A DNA stretch of 9,086 bases from an uncultured Succinivibrionaceae bacterium (GTDB lineage Bacteria > Pseudomonadota > Gammaproteobacteria > Enterobacterales > Succinivibrionaceae). Location of the stretch: positions 1-9,086 of the forward strand of contig UQCV01000094.1 of the NCBI GenBank assembly GCA_900539665.1, written 5' to 3'. The translations under genes and the position numbers were made by a program. The notes under the pieces are model-generated. The model worked only from the letters and a program-made list of their open reading frames with translations. It did not search any database and was not told where the DNA came from. This document shows, one piece after another, positions 6,375 to 9,086 of the stretch (its first letter is position 1; every line of letters begins with the position of its first letter).

Positions 6375-7359
6375 TATACGCAATCTTTGTGTTGATTTAA
6401 GAACTCCTGATCGCGGGTGGATTACCATTTGTAAAAACCTCGACCTTTCTTTAAATGAAGGGGAAATTTGTGGTTTGATTGGTGATTCAGGCTCCGGCAA
6501 AAGTATTATCGCTCGTGCTATTGTCGGCATGTATGGCAGTAGTTATCGCGTAAGCTTTGACCGCTTCCGGTTTGATAAACTTGATTTAACCACCACCCCT
6601 TTAGGGGAACGACGTCGGCTTTTAAGTGAAAGCATCGCCTTTATCTTCCAAGAAGCGAATGCCTCACTAGATCCTAATATGACGATCTACGAACAAATGA
6701 AGGAAGCATTACCTTCTTCGGCTTTTACTGAAAAGTGGTATCGCCGTCCTTTTTGGAAAAAACGGACCATCAATACCCTACTCCATAAAGTTGGGATCAA
6801 AGCGCCGGAAAAAATTCTTAAGCTCTACCCTTATGAATTATCAGAGGTTCTGTGTAAAAAAATAGTCATCGCGATGGCCCTAGGACGTAAACCACGTTTG
6901 CTTATCGCCGACGAACCGATTGCTAACATGACCACCGTGTCCCAATTACAAATCCTACGCCTCATCGCCAGCTTCAACCAAAATAGCCGCACAACGGTGC
7001 TTTATATTTGTAACGACATTATTCCGGTCGGTAATCTATTAGACCGTATTCAAGTGATTTATGGGGGGCAAATTATTGAAAGCAACACCACTTCGCAGAT
7101 CTTATCGGCTCCTCATCATCCGTATACATGCTCTATGCTCGATACTATAGCGTGTTATCTGAGCCAATCGAAAAAGACTAGATTACATGTTTTACCAGGG
7201 GAACCACCTGAGCTTGGCCACTTACCTAAAGGTTGCGCCCTCGGGCCACGTTGCCCTTATGCGGATAAAGCTTGCATCAAAGCCCCACCTATCATTAAAT
7301 GTAAAGGTGGCTCAGTAATGTGTCGCTTCCCACGGAACATGGAGAATAGCAATGATTGA
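6361..7359 (+). CDS. sapD: SapD: ATP-binding subunit of the Sap transporter, H-loop His replaced
   Basis: Cytoplasmic ATPase of 332 aa (330 in E. coli), also known as TrkE because in E. coli it gives the Trk potassium uptake system its ATP dependence. Walker A is GDSGSGKS (41-48), the Q-loop is IFQEAN (Gln97), and Walker B is LLIADEP with Asp184 and Glu185. The signature is ELSEVL (159-164), degenerate as in E. coli (ELTEGE). The switch histidine, found in LLISHDL of E. coli SapD, is Asn218 here (YICND). The C-terminal oligopeptide-transporter domain keeps the four-cysteine pattern GCALGPRCPY, AC, MC (Cys292, 298, 305, 321). The start is set by TAGGGA about 10 bases upstream, inside sapC. The 3' end overlaps sapF by 8 bases. 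Confidence 0.95.
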   Translation: MALLDIRNLCVDLRTPDRGWITICKNLDLSLNEGEICGLIGDSGSGKSIIARAIVGMYGSSYRVSFDRFRFDKLDLTTTPLGERRRLLSESIAFIFQEANASLDPNMTIYEQMKEALPSSAFTEKWYRRPFWKKRTINTLLHKVGIKAPEKILKLYPYELSEVLCKKIVIAMALGRKPRLLIADEPIANMTTVSQLQILRLIASFNQNSRTTVLYICNDIIPVGNLLDRIQVIYGGQIIESNTTSQILSAPHHPYTCSMLDTIACYLSQSKKTRLHVLPGEPPELGHLPKGCALGPRCPYADKACIKAPPIIKCKGGSVMCRFPRNMENSND

Positions 7360-8170
7360 TAATGCACCTTTACTGCAAGTTAAGCATTTAACTTCAAGCT
7401 ATCATATTGATAAAATGCTGTTTTTTAGAAAAACCATTGAAGCCTTACACGACATAAACTTCACACTTGAACGCGGACAAATTCTAGCGGTCACCGGGGA
7501 GGCGGGCTCAGGTAAATCCACTTTACTTCGCATCATCAATGGGAGCGAACAACAAAACTTAAAAGGAGAAGTGCTTTTTTGTGGGAAGCCTTTACATGAT
7601 TACGAACGCCAAGACCGCGTGGGGTTTGTGCGCATGTTTTACCCTAAGCCAGAGACGTCGCTCAACCCAAGTCTACGCGTTGAGGGGATCTTAGACTTAC
7701 CACTACGTCTTAACACCTCTTTAAGCTACGAAGACCGCCAAAAAAAGATCAACGAAACCTTAAGCTATGTGGGGCTTTCAGCCGGGCTTCGCCACTACTA
7801 CCCAATAATGCTAAGTCGTAGCCAGCTCCTTCGTTTGTCCCTCGCTCGAGCTTTAATTTTAGATCCCCAAATCCTGTTAGTAGACGCCATTATCGAACGC
7901 ATGGATTTACAGCTAAGAGCTCACTTTATCAACCTATTTTTAGAGCTCCAAAAAAACCGTGGCACCTCAGTTATCATCAGTCTAAACAATCTTGATTTAA
8001 TCAATCATATTGCCGATCAAATGCTAATTTTAGACCGTGGGCATCAAGCGGAATGGGGTAGTGTAAGTCGCGTGTTAGTAGCGCCGTCAAGTGAGACTGG
8101 AAAGCGTATCTTGCAGTGCGATAAGCATGAGTACCGAAGCCTCATTGTGCAGTATCAAGAAAACAATTAA
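7352..8170 (+). CDS. sapF: SapF: ATP-binding subunit of the Sap transporter, degenerate catalytic motifs
   Basis: The second ATPase of the complex, 272 aa (268 in E. coli), clearly SapF by LRLNTSLSYEDRQKKI (118-133), ARALIL (165-170) and LINHIADQMLIL (216-227). Walker A is intact: GEAGSGKST (49-57). Other catalytic elements are lost relative to E. coli SapF. MIFQDP is MFYPKP, replacing the Q-loop Gln by Pro98. The Walker B end reads LLVDA, replacing the catalytic Glu by Ala179. The H-loop His is Asn213 (SLNNLD). The signature is LSRSQ (154-158) instead of LSGGQ. The protein probably still binds nucleotide but should hydrolyse poorly. The reading frame is intact and co-translated with sapD (8-base overlap, GGAGA 6 bases before the start), which argues against a simple pseudogene. 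Confidence 0.93.
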   Translation: MIDNAPLLQVKHLTSSYHIDKMLFFRKTIEALHDINFTLERGQILAVTGEAGSGKSTLLRIINGSEQQNLKGEVLFCGKPLHDYERQDRVGFVRMFYPKPETSLNPSLRVEGILDLPLRLNTSLSYEDRQKKINETLSYVGLSAGLRHYYPIMLSRSQLLRLSLARALILDPQILLVDAIIERMDLQLRAHFINLFLELQKNRGTSVIISLNNLDLINHIADQMLILDRGHQAEWGSVSRVLVAPSSETGKRILQCDKHEYRSLIVQYQENN

Positions 8171-8232
8171 ACCATCTATTAGCTAAACTCTCAAAGCTCT
8201 TAGCTCGCCTCTATACTTAGGCCGTAGATAAG

Positions 8233-8291
8233 ACCCAAGCGGGCCATAGGGAGTACCAAAAGCCGGCCCAGGGAGGTACCAAAAGCCGGCC
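8233..8291. repeat. Tandem GC-rich repeat, possible IS21-type end remnant
   Basis: GGGAGTACCAAAAGCCGGCC (8249-8268) is repeated at 8271-8291 with one extra G. A degenerate third copy, ACCCAAGCGGGCC, precedes them (8233-8245). The repeats are far more GC-rich than the surrounding intergenic DNA. Multiple short repeats of the type GGCCGGCTTTTGGTACC are reminiscent of the multi-repeat ends of IS21-family elements, where they serve as transposase binding sites. No IS21 genes are present here, so this would be a solo remnant. The identification is tentative. Confidence 0.5.
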
Positions 8292-8330
8292 TTAATTATT
8301 TTGAAAAATTAGGTCTTTTGCTTTTTTGTT
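8288..8330 (+). terminator. Probable terminator of the sap operon
   Basis: An imperfect stem pairs GGCCTTAATT (8288-8297) with AAATTAGGTC (8306-8315), with a G-U pair and a bulge. It runs into a T-rich tract (CTTTTGCTTTTTTG, from 8315). It lies about 120 bases after the sapF stop and is the only terminator-like structure there. The left arm overlaps the end of the tandem repeat. Confidence 0.4.
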
Positions 8331-8415
8331 TTGGTTTTTGTTTATTTGTTAAGCCAAACTAGCAAGCCTTACAGAGCTTATCTATTGCACCAAGGCCCTA
8401 CCTTAAACTTAAAGA

Positions 8416-8737
8416 TTAGTTAGACCACGAAGCTAAAACTTCACCTTGAGCCGAAGTTAAAGTCACCAAGTCACCTCTTTTCATAAAAAGCCAGTGAAAG
8501 CCACCTTTATGAGCGGCGGTAATCCCAAGTGGTGTATCTTCAGCCACTAAAGTTTCCTCTGGTAAACAATCGATGCGGCGCGCCGCTTCTAAAAAAGTAT
8601 CAGGTTCAGGTTTATGATGCAAAACATCTTCTGCGCAAACCCCAACTTCAATATAATCCTTTAATTCTGTTTGGCTCAATATATGGTGCATATTGTACGC
8701 CGTGGTGCCCGTCCCTACTGCCATGCGTATACCGTTA
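8416..8737 (-). pseudogene. HAD phosphatase (YqaB-like), 3' part only, cut by IS256 element
   Basis: This is the C-terminal part, about 106 aa, of a HAD-superfamily subfamily IA sugar-phosphate phosphatase. IRMAVGTGTTAYN holds motif II, HHKPEPDTFLEAARRI holds the motif III lysine, and EDTPLGITAA holds the motif IV acidic pair. The wording closely follows E. coli YqaB (MAVGTGSE, HHKPAPDTFL), a fructose-1-phosphatase-like enzyme of 188 aa. The N-terminal part with the nucleophile DxD motif and the cap is missing. The open frame continues upstream to a GTG at 8779-8781, but those first 15 residues (MAQFFKFTPIIW and following) are encoded by the IS end, not by the phosphatase. Without the nucleophile the product cannot be a working phosphatase. 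The N-terminal half is expected beyond the far end of the IS. Confidence 0.85.
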
Positions 8738-8763
8738 GATTGAGTCCATATAATTGGTGTAAA
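8738..8763 (+). repeat. Left terminal inverted repeat of the IS256-family element
   Basis: The stretch starts GATTGAGTCCATATAATTGG and continues with TGTAAA. From memory it aligns with the IS256 end GATAAAGTCCGTATAATTGT plus GTAAAA at most positions. The partner repeat lies outside the window, so the inner limit is approximate. Confidence 0.6.
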
Positions 8764-8842
8764 TTTAAAAAATTGGGCCACGCCCCAGTAAACCTTGTAA
8801 AATATTAATTACCAACATTCATATTTATATAAGGAAAGGGAA

Positions 8843-9086
8843 ATGGCCCAACAAGCTAATCTTACACTAGAACTAGACAAAGTTAAAGATCTATTATTAT
8901 GCCAAGGAGATACGGGAGTAGCGCAGCTGTTAAACGCAGTGTTAGATCAGATTCTAAAGGCGGAAGCAACTGAACAAATTGGCGCAGAATCCTATAAGAG
9001 AAGCGATAATCGCACCACTCAACGAAATGGGTATAGAACCCGTGAGTTCACCACTAGACTTGGGGTTCTTGAGTTGCACATTCCTA
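8843..9086 (+). CDS. IS256-family (Mutator-type) transposase, N-terminal part
   Basis: The open frame runs to the window end, giving 81 residues of a protein usually of about 400 aa. The recognisable family stretch is AEATEQIGAESYKRSDNRTT followed by QRNGYRTREFTTRLGVLELHIP. This matches the family pattern RNGYR-x-R-x-x-x-TRLG-x-LEL-x-IP in the N-terminal DNA-binding region. The DDE catalytic residues lie downstream, outside the window. The start ATG 8843-8845 is supported by a strong purine-rich ribosome site (AAGGAAAGGG, 8831-8840). The frame is undamaged as far as visible, so the copy may be active. Confidence 0.93.
   Translation, partial: MAQQANLTLELDKVKDLLLCQGDTGVAQLLNAVLDQILKAEATEQIGAESYKRSDNRTTQRNGYRTREFTTRLGVLELHIP

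Larger units (their letters stand above)
8738..9086 (+). mobile_element. IS256-family insertion sequence, left part
   Basis: The element begins at or near 8738, where the phosphatase reading frame loses its similarity and an IS256-type end begins. It contains a short leader and the start of a Mutator-type (DDE) transposase, and runs off the window. IS256 elements usually duplicate 8 bp of target. The flanking octamer here is TACCGTTA (8730-8737). The right end, expected about 1.3 kb from the left one, is not visible. Confidence 0.8.

Noticed and set aside
553..8170. Whole window as one composite transposon between the two insertion sequences
   Set aside because: The left element is an IS607 type without inverted repeats and the right one is IS256 type, so they are unrelated and cannot mobilise the interval as a pair.
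8313..8349. T-rich tract as a possible origin or attachment site
   Set aside because: No iterons, DnaA boxes or attachment duplications were seen. It is best explained as the tail of the sap terminator.

Overview
The window looks like a piece of a Gammaproteobacterial chromosome of low to moderate GC. The best guess is a host-associated anaerobe of the Succinivibrionaceae type. The main reason is a complete, syntenic sapABCDF operon, which is characteristic of Gammaproteobacteria. Its proteins align by eye with the E. coli Sap proteins along their whole length but are clearly diverged. The family-level placement is only an impression.

Layout. Positions 1-430 hold the 5' part of a decayed IS607-family serine resolvase gene on the minus strand, with two frameshifts and a good promoter. 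Positions 455-560 hold hairpins and a strong terminator for the next gene, an intact minus-strand alanine/glycine:cation symporter (AGCS family) at 553-1992. Positions 1993-2580 form a long divergent intergenic region. It carries a candidate symporter promoter inside a dyad, a set of competing hairpins, and three 19-bp-periodic copies of the palindrome AGTTAACT just before the sap genes. Positions 2581-8170 hold sapA, sapB, sapC, sapD and sapF, tightly packed with overlapping or abutting ends. Positions 8171-8415 hold a GC-rich tandem repeat and a probable operon terminator. Positions 8416-8737 are the C-terminal part of a YqaB-like HAD phosphatase gene, cut by an IS256-family element that starts near 8738 and runs off the window; its transposase starts at 8843.

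How it works together. SapA is the exported periplasmic binding protein, SapB and SapC form the inner-membrane channel, and SapD and SapF are the cytoplasmic ATPases. In relatives this system handles cationic antimicrobial peptides and haem, is linked to Trk potassium uptake through SapD, and has been tied to putrescine export.

The most notable signals all concern this operon. SapF has lost several ATPase residues: the Q-loop Gln, the Walker B Glu and the H-loop His, and its signature is degenerate. SapD lacks the H-loop His. SapA carries about 95 extra, disorder-like residues that account for its whole excess length over E. coli SapA. The operon leader carries a triplicate motif resembling the core of the TrpR operator. 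Together these suggest a repurposed Sap system, possibly one in which ATP binding matters more than hydrolysis. That reading is inference.
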